Of a stretch of 64,000 nt of DNA, positions 42,416-51,774 are shown in pieces. The notes beneath the pieces were generated by a model. That model had not been told where the DNA came from. It did no database searches and worked only from the letters and a program-made list of their open reading frames with translations. Position 1 is the stretch's first letter. Every line of letters starts with the position of its first letter. This DNA comes from Fimbriiglobus ruber (lineage in GTDB: Bacteria; Planctomycetota; Planctomycetia; Gemmatales; Gemmataceae): assembly GCF_002197845.1 (NCBI RefSeq), contig NZ_NIDE01000020.1, positions 233,460-297,459 of the forward strand, given 5' to 3'. The translations under genes were made by a program, and so were the position numbers.

Positions 42416-43203
42416 AGACTGGCGAGAACAGTCTGTTCCGCACGCTGCACGAGACGTTGCAGAAGGATGAGGTCGCATTATCTGACCGCTACCTCAGCGG
42501 TTGGTTCGATCTGGCTTTGCTACACCAACGTGGCGTCCATGTGGTGATGCGTAAGCACCAGGCCCGGGCCACCGACTTCCGCCGGGGCCGTCGGTTGGGT
42601 CGCGACGATCATCTGGTGGTGTGGAAGAAACCTCAGCGGCCGGACTGGATGTCGCGTGAGGACTATGCCGCGTTGCCCGATTCGCTGACGGTGCGAGAGG
42701 TGCGCGTCCGGGTGGAGAATTGCGGATTCCGCACGAAAGAGATCGTGGTGGTGACGACCCTGTGTGACGCGAAAGACTATCCGGCGTCGGAATTGGCGGT
42801 GTTGTATCGCCGCCGCTGGCAGGCGGAGTTGAATCTGAGGAGCTTGAAGACGGTGATGCAGATGGATCATTTGCGTTGCGAGGAACCGGATCGTGTTCGC
42901 AACGAGTTTTTCATGCATTTGCTAGCATACAATCTGATTCGGCAGGTGATGGCTGTGGCGGCCGCGAAGGCCGGTCGTGAACCGTGGGCGGTGAGTTTCA
43001 CGGGTACGTTGCAGACACGGAACCGGTTTCTGCCGCTGCTGCACGGCGGCATTTCCACGGATGTTTGGTGCGAGGCGCTGCTGGATGCGATTGCGGCTCA
43101 CGAGGTCGGCAATCGTCCCGATCGGAATGAACCACGTGTGCGAAAGCGTCGACCGAAGCAGTATCCGTTAATGACCCGACCAAGGAACGATTACAAAAAA
43201 TAG
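42416..43203 (+). pseudogene. IS4-family transposase, 5' half missing
   Basis: The frame opens at ENSLFRTLHETLQKDEV directly at the ISAs1 end and includes the second catalytic region (SDRYLSGWFDLALLHQRGVH) and the YREK-like Glu region (LYRRRWQAELNLRSLKTVMQ, then MDHLRCEEPDRVRNEFFMHL). The N-terminal DNA-binding part and the first Asp are gone, cut off by ISAs1 element B at 42415. The C-terminus (RKRRPKQYPLMTRPRNDYKK) is intact. Confidence 0.8.
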
Positions 43204-43316
43204 CTCACAGCATGAGGTTGTGGCGGATTAAGTGCCATTCGGGCGTAAGCCCTGTTTCACCTGGCGGGTGCACGACACGGTTTGCAGCTGGTCGAGGGCG
43301 GTGATACCGTGAAGGG

Positions 43317-45285
43317 TTGAAAACCCTCGTCGCTCATCTGCGCAACCCATTCCGGGAGTTTCGGATGAGTACGCTCAGATCGCCACCCCCGCAACTGGAA
43401 CCGTTGATGAACGTGGTCCGTGGGACGGCGAAATCGGTCGTCGATAAGACGTATGGGCTCGACGGGCCGGCGTGGGGGACGACGTTCGCGGAACTGGAAG
43501 AACTGGGCCGTCCAGGTCGCCCGCGTGTTGGCCCAACAGATCGTCGCCGAAACCCTCGCCCGGCAGGCCGCCCAATCAGTCCCGACCGCCGACCAGACGT
43601 GTCCGACCTGCGGGCAGGTGGGCGCGCCCGCGGACCCCGAACCCCGGACCGTCACGACCCCGGCCGGGGACGCCCAGTGGGACGAACCGGAGCGGTATTG
43701 CCGTCGCGGCCGGCGGTCTTTTTTTCCCCCAGTCCAAGTGCCTGGGACTTGACCGCGGGCGGTATCCGCCGGCCGTCCTCCCATCTCATTGTGTACGCCG
43801 GCGGGACGCCCCGTCGTTCCGACAAGCCCACGAGGCGCGCGCCCGCCTGGCGCATCTGCCGGTGTCGATCAAACAGGTGGAACGTCCACGCGATCGGGGG
43901 AAACGGTGCGCCGAGCGGGAAGCGCCCGTTCGGGCGTACCAGGAGTTACCGTTAGCTAGCGCCCCGAAACAACTTGGCCGTTGCTCGGCAATAGCCTTCG
44001 CCGGACGCGTTCGGCGACGGGGTTTCATTGTCAAGCCCGACTGGGTACGACCGCGTATCCCACACGCGTCCCCATAACGGAGGAGCAGAAAACGCAAGTG
44101 GGCCTGAAGCGACGCCCACTCCTGCGCCAATGGAACCACACCATTTGGCCACACAAAACCTGAGTGGCCAAATGGCCAAGTTGTTTCGGGGCGCTAGCTT
44201 AGCGACCCGCAAAGCCGCTCCGGTGGGGGTCCCCGCGCCCGAGGCGGTAGTCGTCCAGACGGACGGTGGCCGGCTCCCGATCCGCGCGCCTCGGGCCGGC
44301 GCGATGGCCCCGGAGGCGGCTCGGCCGGAGGCCGCCGGATCGGGCGACGAGACCCCGGAGGTTCCCGGCGGGGACGACGGTCCGCCGCTGACGAACCATT
44401 GGCGGGAAGACACGGTCGGATACCTGGGGGTGATCCCGACGCCGCAGCCGACGGCCGATCTGTGCCCCCTCATTCCCCGGTATTTCGTGGCTCCCGCACG
44501 GGTGTCGAAGTGAGCGGCGGAGATCAAGGGGATGTCGGGAGCCACGAGCGGGGAACCCCCTCCCGCGTCGCCCGCGGATGTCGTGGCCGACCCGACCGAT
44601 CCGCGGTACGAGGCTCCAGAACAGGTCCGCCGGAGCGTGGTCGCGACGCGAGCGCCGGCCCGGGCATTCGGCGCCCCGTTGTCCCAGGCGGCGTGGGCCC
44701 GGGGGTTCGACGCGGCCACCCGCCGGGCGTTCGTGGCGGACGGGTCGAGTACCAACTGGGGCCTCTGGCGTCGGCACTTCGCGTCGTTCATCCCGATCCC
44801 CGATGTCCTCCACCCGCTAACGGATGTCTATCAGGCGGCGATGGCCGGTCGCTCGGTCGCCGACGGGTGGGCGGATTATGAGACGTGGATCGGCAGGTGC
44901 GGGCCGGCCAGATCGACGCCGTGACCGCGGCCGTAACGGCCCGCCAGACGGCGCTGGGGCCGAAGGCTGCGGACGAACCCGACACGCGCCCGCGGTCGAG
45001 GGTGGCCGAGACGGTGGGCGATCTCGAGGACCAGAGGGGGCGGATGAACGATCCGGCGTATCGCGCGGCCGGGCGACCGATCACCTCGTGCCACGTCGAA
45101 TCTACAATCCAGCAAATCAACCAGCAGGTCAAAGGCACGGAGAAGTTCGGGACGGGAGCCGGTGCGGAGGCGATCCGCCCGATTCGGGCCGACCGGCTGA
45201 GCGAAACCGAACCGCGGGCCGCATTCTGGGACCGCCGTCGGGAGAACCAGACCGGCGGACGCATACAGAAGTCGCTCGCCGCTTA
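43317..45285 (+). pseudogene. ISKra4-family transposase, multiply frameshifted
   Basis: Pieces in order across frames: FAELEELAVQVARVLAQQI, the zinc motif CPTCGQVG, SKCLGLDRGRYPPAVL, SIKQVERPRDRGKR, then after a MITE EAVVVQTDGGRLPIRA (first Asp) and HWREDTVGYLGV, then RAFVADGSSTNWGLWRRHF (second Asp) and FIPIPDVLHPLTDVY, AMAGRSVADGWADYETW, and finally CHVESTIQQINQQVKGTEKF with the Glu region, ending at 45285. At least three frameshifts plus the MITE make it non-functional. Confidence 0.75.
43955..44198. mobile_element. MITE 2 (244 bp) inside the ISKra4 pseudogene
   Basis: Perfect 25-bp terminal inverted repeats (43955-43979, beginning GCTAGCGCCCCGAAAC, and 44174-44198) flanked by TTA on both sides (43952-43954 and 44199-44201). 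The interior has no ORF with family features. The flanking transposase fragments join logically when it is removed. Its ends are unlike those of MITE 1 or any IS in the window. Confidence 0.9.
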
Positions 45286-45307
45286 GCCCATACCGCGTCG
45301 TGCGCCC

Positions 45308-46147
45308 TCACCCGGCCAAGCATTCCCGCAAGAAGTGAACCCCGTATTCGATGTCGTGAAACCGCTCGGATTGGGTGCCCGCTTCCCGCTCGATGCACAG
45401 CGGACCGCGGTAGCCGGCCTTCTTCAGCGTCTGAATGAACCGTCTCGTGTCCGTTTGCCCGCGGCCGAGCGGCACCTCTTCTCCCCAGACACCCTTGGTC
45501 GACGGGCGGTTCGCGTCTTTCACGTGAACGCTCCGAATATCCGGGGCCAACAATTCGATCGCCTGGATCGGGTCGTCGTTGTCGTACAAGAGCATGTTCG
45601 CCGGGTCGAAATTGATTTTCAAATTCGGGCACTTGAGGTCGTCGAGGGTGCGGCGGAGCAGCGTACTCGATTCCTGGCCGGTTTCGAACGCCACCGTGAC
45701 CCCGGCCCTCAGAGCCAGGTCCGAAACTTGGGCCAATGTGTCCAGGAACGCCTTCCGCTCCGGCGCCCCGACGGCCGGGATAAAGCCCGCGTGCAACATC
45801 AGATCGGCCAGACCGAGTTCCTTCGTCCGAGAGAGCGCCCACTTGAACCGCTCGGTCCGCTCGGCCCGCGTGGCCGGGTCGCCGAAGCCGCCGGTCCGCT
45901 CGATCGTCTGGGGCGTCGTGTAGTCTTCGCCGGGGAAGCCGAGCATCGCCCCGCTCATCCGAAACCCGGCCGCCCGGGCCGCCGCCGGCATCGCGTCGCC
46001 CTCGTCCCACGCCGCGTGGTGCGGATCGCCGCACGCGATTTGCACGACGTCGATTCCGAGCCGGTCCAGGAACACCTTCAATTCGGCGACGTTTTTCACC
46101 TGGAGCGACCAGCTACACACGCCGATCGCCAGTGGTTCGATGGCCAT
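45308..46147 (-). CDS. Sugar-phosphate isomerase/epimerase-like TIM barrel
   Basis: A 279-residue protein from ATG 46147 (an upstream ATG adds 25 unlikely residues). It is an AP-endonuclease-2/xylose-isomerase-like barrel: IGVCSWSLQVKN start, metal-ligand region LMLHAGFIPA, VAFETGQE with Glu, INFDPANMLLY with Asp, SVHVKDANRP with His and Asp, and CIEREAG with the last Glu. All metal ligands seem present. Planctomycetes carry many such proteins, probably acting on sugars or cyclitols; the substrate is undetermined. No signal peptide, so cytoplasmic. Confidence 0.85.
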   Translation of the reverse strand: MAIEPLAIGVCSWSLQVKNVAELKVFLDRLGIDVVQIACGDPHHAAWDEGDAMPAAARAAGFRMSGAMLGFPGEDYTTPQTIERTGGFGDPATRAERTERFKWALSRTKELGLADLMLHAGFIPAVGAPERKAFLDTLAQVSDLALRAGVTVAFETGQESSTLLRRTLDDLKCPNLKINFDPANMLLYDNDDPIQAIELLAPDIRSVHVKDANRPSTKGVWGEEVPLGRGQTDTRRFIQTLKKAGYRGPLCIEREAGTQSERFHDIEYGVHFLRECLAG

Positions 46148-46346
46148 CTCGGTAACACCCTCAAGTTCGACGAAATCAGGATGCGGTCCTTCGCGGAACG
46201 GCAAATTCGGTCGCAAACCCAAATCACAAGAGTGATACGGAAGCGCCGGGGTCGGTCCACTCGCGACGATTCGTTAACTTAATAGTGCGGCCCGCGGGGG
46301 GAGAGACCGCGGGCCGCACCGAACGATTTCATGGCACTGAGCAGGA

Positions 46347-49300
46347 TTAACCGCCCAGGCGCTCCAGCTCGAAGTACAGCCCTTCTTCCTTCATTCCGGG
46401 AGCAGGCGGGCTGACGTTCTGGGGGCGCGACTGCGTGGGAGGCGGAATCTTGAGCCTCAACTTATTTTCGGCCGTGAATTCGTACACGGCCGACTCGACG
46501 GAACCCGCCGCCATTGGATTGGTCTCGTCGCGGAAATCGATCGTCTTCGGGCCGGTCGTCGGGTCGATCTTGACGATACGGAAGTTCTGACCCGCCCGGT
46601 CGAACTTGTCGCCGGTGATGGTCAGTGGCTTCCATTTCGCGAGTTCCGCGGCGGCCGTCATGATTCCGGATGATCCCATCGCCGTCACCCGCCATTTGCC
46701 CTGGAACTTTTTCAACTCGCCGAGATCGACCCCCGGACCCGCCGTGAGCTTGGCCGCGTCGACCGGGGCCGGTGCGGGTTTGTCCTTGGGTTTGGGGTCC
46801 ACCGCGGCTGGGGCAACGGCGATCGGTTCGCCGCCTTTCAATTCCGTCTCGGCCGACTTGGGCGGCGCCAGTTTCGGCGCGACTTTATCGAAGTCTTCGA
46901 GGCTTTCCCCGCCCGCGCGGGTGATCATCGCCTTGAACACGGCCGGGGCCGTTCCTTCCTTCAGCCACCGGACGGACCCGTCCCCCATGAGGACGTACGT
47001 CCCGCGCCGGCCGTCGGGAGCGCGGTGAACGAATTCCCGCATCGGGTCAGTCCCCTGGTCGTCCACACCGATCACCGTGGCACCACCGCCCGCGATCCAC
47101 GGCCGGCCAGACGCCTCGGGCGGGAGCTGGATCATGTAAACGGTATTCGAAAGACCGTCTTTCACGTCCTCCGGGCGGGAACCCCAGTCGTAGCCGGTCA
47201 TACCGATTTTCTTGGCCGCCTCGGGGTCTTTCGGGTCGAACCGGGCGGCGTCGAGACCGAGACCGGCGGTCGCCGCGTAGTTCGTCGCCCCGAGCGAGTG
47301 CCCTTCGGCGAGCGGGTGGGTCGCCCGCCAAGTCTCCTGGGGGTAGTACGGGACCAGGAATTCGGGAATCCACGTTTCGCCCGCGGACAGGTTCCCGCCC
47401 GCGTACCACGGGGACTTCTTCTCTTCGATCATGCCGCGCACGCCGGCCCGCCCGAGGAACGGGAGTAAGTCGGCCATAAAGCTGACGCGCTGTTCGGGCG
47501 GGTGCGGCAACTGGTATCGGTCCGACCGCGTCTCCCGGTCGAGCGTTCCACGGGGGAAGGGTCGCGACGGACTCGGCAGTTTGGCGATGACCTCGCCCAT
47601 CTTGTACCAGGTCATGTCGCCGGTTAGCACTTGCATCCGCCCCTTGATCTGGCTCGCGAGGCGGGAGAGCCGGCTCTGAACTTCGTCGTTAAACTTGGAC
47701 TCTGTCCACCCGAGTTGAAACTCGGTCGTGACGACCTTGTCGGTCATCGAAATATCGATGTGTGAGTCCACCTTTCCTCTCGGGCCGCCGCCCCCAGGTC
47801 CGCCTGGCCCCCCCGGGAACCCGCCAGGACCGCCAGGACCACCCGGCCCTCCCGGGAACCCCCCCGGACCGCCCGGCCCCCCCGGACCGCCCGGACCGCC
47901 CGGGCCCATCATCCCCGGTGCCATCGGCGGTCCACCTGGTTGCATGCCGGGAAATCCGCCCGGGCCACCAGGACCAGGGAACCCAGTTCCTCCCGCTCCG
48001 TTTTGTTGACTCACGTTATTGCGGATCGCCGTTTGAATTCCCAACGCGGCATCCAACGGCAATTTCAGGAACGCCGCGAGGACCGCGATGTGTTCGTTCG
48101 CCGATTTCCGCGCGTCGTCGTCGGTCAGGTACTCGGTGCTAAATTTGACGGTGGCCTGATCCTTGTTGAACTTGTTCAGCACGAATCCTACCAGCTTGAT
48201 GTGCGACATCGCAGCCAGGATGACGTTGCCGTTCTGATTGATCTGGTTCAGCATTCTCGGGTTGAAAATTCGCTGATCCAGGATCATGGCGAACAGCGCC
48301 GCCGGGGGGTTCGCTTCGTCCTCTTCCAATTCGTTCAACAGTTTCTTGAGTTCGGGCTCGACGGTCCGGTAAGTCGGAATCGAAGTAGAAACCCTCCTGG
48401 GCGGCGGTTGGCCGCCGCCCGGACCGGGCATACCCGGACCGCCCGGCCCGGGGGGGATTCCAGGACCACCTGGACCACCGGGTCCACCCGGACTAGGCAT
48501 TCCGGGACCACCCGGCCCCTTACCGCCGGGGCCGCCGGGTATCGGCATGGGCGCGATAGGTTGTTGCGGATCGGGTGTGGGGGAGCGTGCGTCTCCATTT
48601 TCGTCACGTCCTGCGGTGTGGCGCGGCGTGACCGTATTGGGACCACCTGGGCGCGGCGGCATGCCACCGGGACCCATCGGCGCCCCCCCGGGACCACCCG
48701 GTCCGCCGGGGCCACCCGGTCCGCCGGGGCCACCCGGTCCGCCGGGGCCACCCGGTCCTGCTGCCGGGGGAGGCGGGGGGTCGTTCTTGGTGAGTTCGGA
48801 TTTGAATGGGGGGAACCCGTCTGGCCCCAGATCGTTGAGGAATCGCTCCATGACCAGTTCCGAACCGATCAGAAACGTCGTTGCGTCGTAGATACAAATC
48901 GCGAGCTTTTTCTCGGGGGCCGTTGTCGTGGGCTTCGGTTCCGGGGGAAGTTTTGCCCCGGTCAGACTGATGAGCGACCGGGTCGAGAGTGCCCGGGAGA
49001 CGCCGTCGATGAAACCGTTCGATTGCACGAGGAACAGGTCTCGCCCCTTGATCGTCCGCGGCTTGTCCAGCTTCATCTTCCGATAGACCACATTCGGGTC
49101 GATCGGCGATTTGGTCCGGAACAAACCATAGGGCTCGCGGTCGGGACCGACGTTCGCGTGCATGTACACGGAAACCTGATCCGCGCTGAAAGGCATCGAG
49201 CCGTTGAACATGTCGCGGATGGACTTGTCCAGGATCGCGTTGTAGATCGGCGTCGCGTTGTGGGCGAGGGGTTCAAAATTGACCCGGTAAACCGCGACGG

Positions 49301-49829
49301 TTTCATTCGGGAGAAGGTTCGTGAGGTCTTTCGTCGGGCCACTCGCGATTTGCACCGGTTTGGGTGATGCCCCACCCGGTTGAACCGCCCCGGGCACGTT
49401 ACCATCGGGAGCGTTGCCAGGACCGGTCAGTGCCCCTCCGCCCATTTGCCCTGGGCCGGCGAGAGGGTTGGCCCCCGGTTGGCCGCCGGAGGACGCCATC
49501 GGTGGGGTCTGCCCCCCGGTTTGGCCACCAGGTTTAGTGGGGGCGGGCGAGTCGCCACTGAAGACGAAGACGTATGCCAGCCCGAGGGCCACGATCGCCG
49601 CGACGCCGACGCCGACGCCGGCGAGCATTTTCGTGTTACCGCCCTTCTTACCCTTCTTTCCGGTTTCTTTCTTACCGCCGTCACCGTCCCCATCGTCGTC
49701 CGGCGAGGGAACCACGAACCGATATTTGCACTTCGGGCACTCCGTCTTTTTCCCGATCGCGGCCGTGCTGCGAATCGGCACACTGGCCTCGCAACTCGGG
49801 CACGCGACGTTGTATCGAATGTTAGCCAT
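46347..49829 (-). CDS. Giant zinc-ribbon membrane protein with Gly/Pro repeats and DUF1559-like end
   Basis: About 1160 residues from ATG 49829. Domains in order: an N-terminal zinc ribbon (CPSCEASV, CPKCKYRF, residues 9-45); an acidic/Lys linker; one membrane segment (VGVGVAAIVALGLAYVFVF, about 72-90); Gly/Pro-rich linkers; a globular domain (150-350); collagen-like GPGGPGG blocks near residues 365-400, 430-475 and 620-685; a domain with DMTWYKMGEVIAKLPSPSRP; a DUF1559-like region ending LMGDGSVRWLKEG; and a final lipocalin-like segment (KFQGKWRVTAMGSSG) resembling the planctomycete TIGR03067 family. The ribbon would be cytoplasmic and the bulk outside. A structural or surface role is likely but inferred. 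Confidence 0.75.
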   Translation of the reverse strand: MANIRYNVACPSCEASVPIRSTAAIGKKTECPKCKYRFVVPSPDDDGDGDGGKKETGKKGKKGGNTKMLAGVGVGVAAIVALGLAYVFVFSGDSPAPTKPGGQTGGQTPPMASSGGQPGANPLAGPGQMGGGALTGPGNAPDGNVPGAVQPGGASPKPVQIASGPTKDLTNLLPNETVAVYRVNFEPLAHNATPIYNAILDKSIRDMFNGSMPFSADQVSVYMHANVGPDREPYGLFRTKSPIDPNVVYRKMKLDKPRTIKGRDLFLVQSNGFIDGVSRALSTRSLISLTGAKLPPEPKPTTTAPEKKLAICIYDATTFLIGSELVMERFLNDLGPDGFPPFKSELTKNDPPPPPAAGPGGPGGPGGPGGPGGPGGPGGPGGAPMGPGGMPPRPGGPNTVTPRHTAGRDENGDARSPTPDPQQPIAPMPIPGGPGGKGPGGPGMPSPGGPGGPGGPGIPPGPGGPGMPGPGGGQPPPRRVSTSIPTYRTVEPELKKLLNELEEDEANPPAALFAMILDQRIFNPRMLNQINQNGNVILAAMSHIKLVGFVLNKFNKDQATVKFSTEYLTDDDARKSANEHIAVLAAFLKLPLDAALGIQTAIRNNVSQQNGAGGTGFPGPGGPGGFPGMQPGGPPMAPGMMGPGGPGGPGGPGGPGGFPGGPGGPGGPGGFPGGPGGPGGGGPRGKVDSHIDISMTDKVVTTEFQLGWTESKFNDEVQSRLSRLASQIKGRMQVLTGDMTWYKMGEVIAKLPSPSRPFPRGTLDRETRSDRYQLPHPPEQRVSFMADLLPFLGRAGVRGMIEEKKSPWYAGGNLSAGETWIPEFLVPYYPQETWRATHPLAEGHSLGATNYAATAGLGLDAARFDPKDPEAAKKIGMTGYDWGSRPEDVKDGLSNTVYMIQLPPEASGRPWIAGGGATVIGVDDQGTDPMREFVHRAPDGRRGTYVLMGDGSVRWLKEGTAPAVFKAMITRAGGESLEDFDKVAPKLAPPKSAETELKGGEPIAVAPAAVDPKPKDKPAPAPVDAAKLTAGPGVDLGELKKFQGKWRVTAMGSSGIMTAAAELAKWKPLTITGDKFDRAGQNFRIVKIDPTTGPKTIDFRDETNPMAAGSVESAVYEFTAENKLRLKIPPPTQSRPQNVSPPAPGMKEEGLYFELERLGG

Positions 49830-50211
49830 GCACACTCCCCGCCGGAAGATTCCGGGGCCGGAAAGAAATGACGAAGGTCGGAACCCGGTGACTCGTATTG
49901 CTATTACGTGATCTTAACCGGTGTGGTTGGCGGGTGGCAAAGGCAAATTCGCGTGGAACTGGTCGTCCGGCGGGTTCTAGGGCAACTTGGGCGAGATTTG
50001 AAGCCTGCCTCGTCCGTTAACTTCTGCCCGAATGCCTGAAATGCTTGCCACCCGCGGGGGGCTGGATAATTTAAGCGACACGGGCGGCCGGGATTCGGAA
50101 AAAAATGACGCGATCGGCGTTTTTGGCTCCAGTCTCGCCGGGTCGATAGTAAGCTGTCAACTCAGCGCCGGGTCTTCCCCACCGACGCACCCGCCCCGCG
50201 GAGCGAACGCG
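49830..50211. other. Divergent intergenic region
   Basis: 382 bases between the divergent giant membrane-protein gene and the hydrolase operon. No convincing ORF (the hydrolase frame is open upstream but lacks family features). Promoters for both directions must lie here; none is obvious by eye. Confidence 0.4.
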
Positions 50212-51054
50212 ATGGCTCCTTGGAACGGCTTGATCGAACGCCTGCGGCCGAAATCCTATGGCCGCAAACACCCGCTCATCCTCATTAACGGGCTCGCCGA
50301 GCAGCACGAATCCTGGTTCCGAAACCGGCGGTTCTGGAGCCGGTATTTCGACGTTCACACACCGAACATCCTGGTTTACGACGGGGCGGCCCTCCACCGC
50401 CGGATCGAGAAGAAAGAACCGATCACGGTCGACTATCTGGTCGACCAGCTGTACTTGTACGTAGATCAGTTTGTACAAAACCCGCCCTACCATCTGGTCG
50501 CGAGCAGTCTGGGGGGTAAGGTCGCGGTCGAATTCGCGGTCCGCTACCCGGAACTCGTTGATCGGGTCGTTCTTCTCTGCCCGTCCGGGATGGGCGACGA
50601 AGAAAAACTCCCGATCATGGAAGGCGTCCGTAAGCAAGACATGTACACCGTGGTCAAAAGCGTGTTCCACCGGACGCGCACCGTGGACCGCGACATCGTG
50701 AAATACTACAAATTGGCCATTAACAGTCGCAAGTGGAAGACGGGGTTACTCCGGACGGTTCGCGGGACACTGGAATATACAGTTCGAGCCAAGATGAAAG
50801 ACGTTCGGGCGATGACCCTGTTGGTCACCGGGGATAAAGACCGGATCTGTGATCCGGCTACCGCCGAACAAGCGGCACACGAATTGCCAAACGGACATTT
50901 TCTTTCGATTCCGAACTGCGGGCACGCGCCCCAAATCGAACGACACTGGCTAATCAACCGGCTGGTCGTCCATTATTTGACGGCGCCCAACCCGACCGCG
51001 AAACCTCGCTGGACCAAACTCCTTCTCGCTAAACCCACCCGAGCCTCGAAATGA
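50212..51054 (+). CDS. Alpha/beta hydrolase, first gene of a three-gene operon
   Basis: A 280-residue cytoplasmic hydrolase from ATG 50212. The fold is shown by LILINGLAEQHESWFRN (oxyanion loop, residues 22-38), the nucleophile elbow VASSLGGKVAVEFA (about 97-110), the acid in TGDKDRICDPATAEQ and the catalytic His in PNCGHAPQIERHW. It resembles small-molecule ester hydrolases and acyltransferase-like enzymes. Its stop overlaps the methyltransferase start (ATGA), so translation is coupled. With a PmtA-like methyltransferase and a GH3-family ligase next to it, it may act in lipid or fatty-acyl metabolism; the substrate is unknown. Confidence 0.85.
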   Translation: MAPWNGLIERLRPKSYGRKHPLILINGLAEQHESWFRNRRFWSRYFDVHTPNILVYDGAALHRRIEKKEPITVDYLVDQLYLYVDQFVQNPPYHLVASSLGGKVAVEFAVRYPELVDRVVLLCPSGMGDEEKLPIMEGVRKQDMYTVVKSVFHRTRTVDRDIVKYYKLAINSRKWKTGLLRTVRGTLEYTVRAKMKDVRAMTLLVTGDKDRICDPATAEQAAHELPNGHFLSIPNCGHAPQIERHWLINRLVVHYLTAPNPTAKPRWTKLLLAKPTRASK

Positions 51055-51671
51055 GTGCATTGACCCCGCGTCCTCAAGCTTCAGTTCCCGTCTCGCCCGA
51101 CTGGTGGTTGATGCTGCGGAAGTTCGCGCAACACGGGACGTCCATCGCGTCCTTCGCGCCGAGTTCCCGGTTCCTCGCCCGAACGATCTGCAAGGGCATC
51201 GATTACGACGCGGCCAAGTGCATTGTCGAACTCGGTGCGGGGACCGGCCCGATCACCAACGAACTCGTTCGCCAAGTGCGAGCGGGGACACGGCTGGTGA
51301 TCGTCGAACTGGATCCGGACTTCTGCAAGCGGTTGCGCGCCAAGTTTCCTGGTGCGGACATCGTCGAAGGCGATGCGGCCCACATGGACAAGCTCCTGGC
51401 CGACCGCGGCATCACCCAGGTCGACCACGTCGTCTCCGGCCTGCCGCTCCCGTCATTCCCGGACCAGCTGCGCGGCGACATTCTCGCGAGTGTGGCCCGG
51501 AGTCTCGCCCCGAACGGGACGTTCCGGCAGCTGACCAACATGCCGTACATTTATTGGAAGTTGTACCGCGGCTATTTCTCGGACGTGCGATTCAATCTCG
51601 TCCCCCTGAATCTGCCCCCCGCGGGCGTGTACGTCTGCCGCGGGTATCACTCCGCCCCGGTTGCCCCGTAG
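51051..51671 (+). CDS. PmtA-like phospholipid N-methyltransferase / SAM-dependent methyltransferase
   Basis: A 206-residue class I methyltransferase. An N-terminal helix (WWLMLRKFAQHGTSIASFAPSS) typical of PmtA-like and rRNA-dimethylase-like enzymes precedes motif I VELGAGTGPIT (about 63-73), the acidic VIVELDPDFC (about 83-92) and the VSGLPLPSFPDQ motif IV. PmtA enzymes methylate phosphatidylethanolamine towards phosphatidylcholine using S-adenosylmethionine at the inner membrane face. Coupled to the hydrolase upstream (ATGA overlap). The substrate is inferred from family resemblance. Confidence 0.8.
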   Translation: MSALTPRPQASVPVSPDWWLMLRKFAQHGTSIASFAPSSRFLARTICKGIDYDAAKCIVELGAGTGPITNELVRQVRAGTRLVIVELDPDFCKRLRAKFPGADIVEGDAAHMDKLLADRGITQVDHVVSGLPLPSFPDQLRGDILASVARSLAPNGTFRQLTNMPYIYWKLYRGYFSDVRFNLVPLNLPPAGVYVCRGYHSAPVAP

Positions 51672-51774
51672 GTCGCCGCAGCCATCGACTATTCGCCGGC
51701 CCACGGGAAAGAAGCCCGTGGGCCGTCGCGTTTCGCCAGCCGGGCGGAACCGTGTTCTCGTGGAGACTGAAGAG

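Noticed and set aside
47761-48780. Repeated CCACCCGGTCCGCCGGGG-like units resembling a repeat array or CRISPR
   Set aside because: Units are in frame with Gly-Pro-Gly-Gly codons, have no unique spacers and no cas genes are nearby; they are coding repeats.
47940-49367. 475-residue plus-strand frame opposite the giant membrane protein
   Set aside because: Arg/Thr-rich antisense shadow with no ribosome-binding site or family motif.
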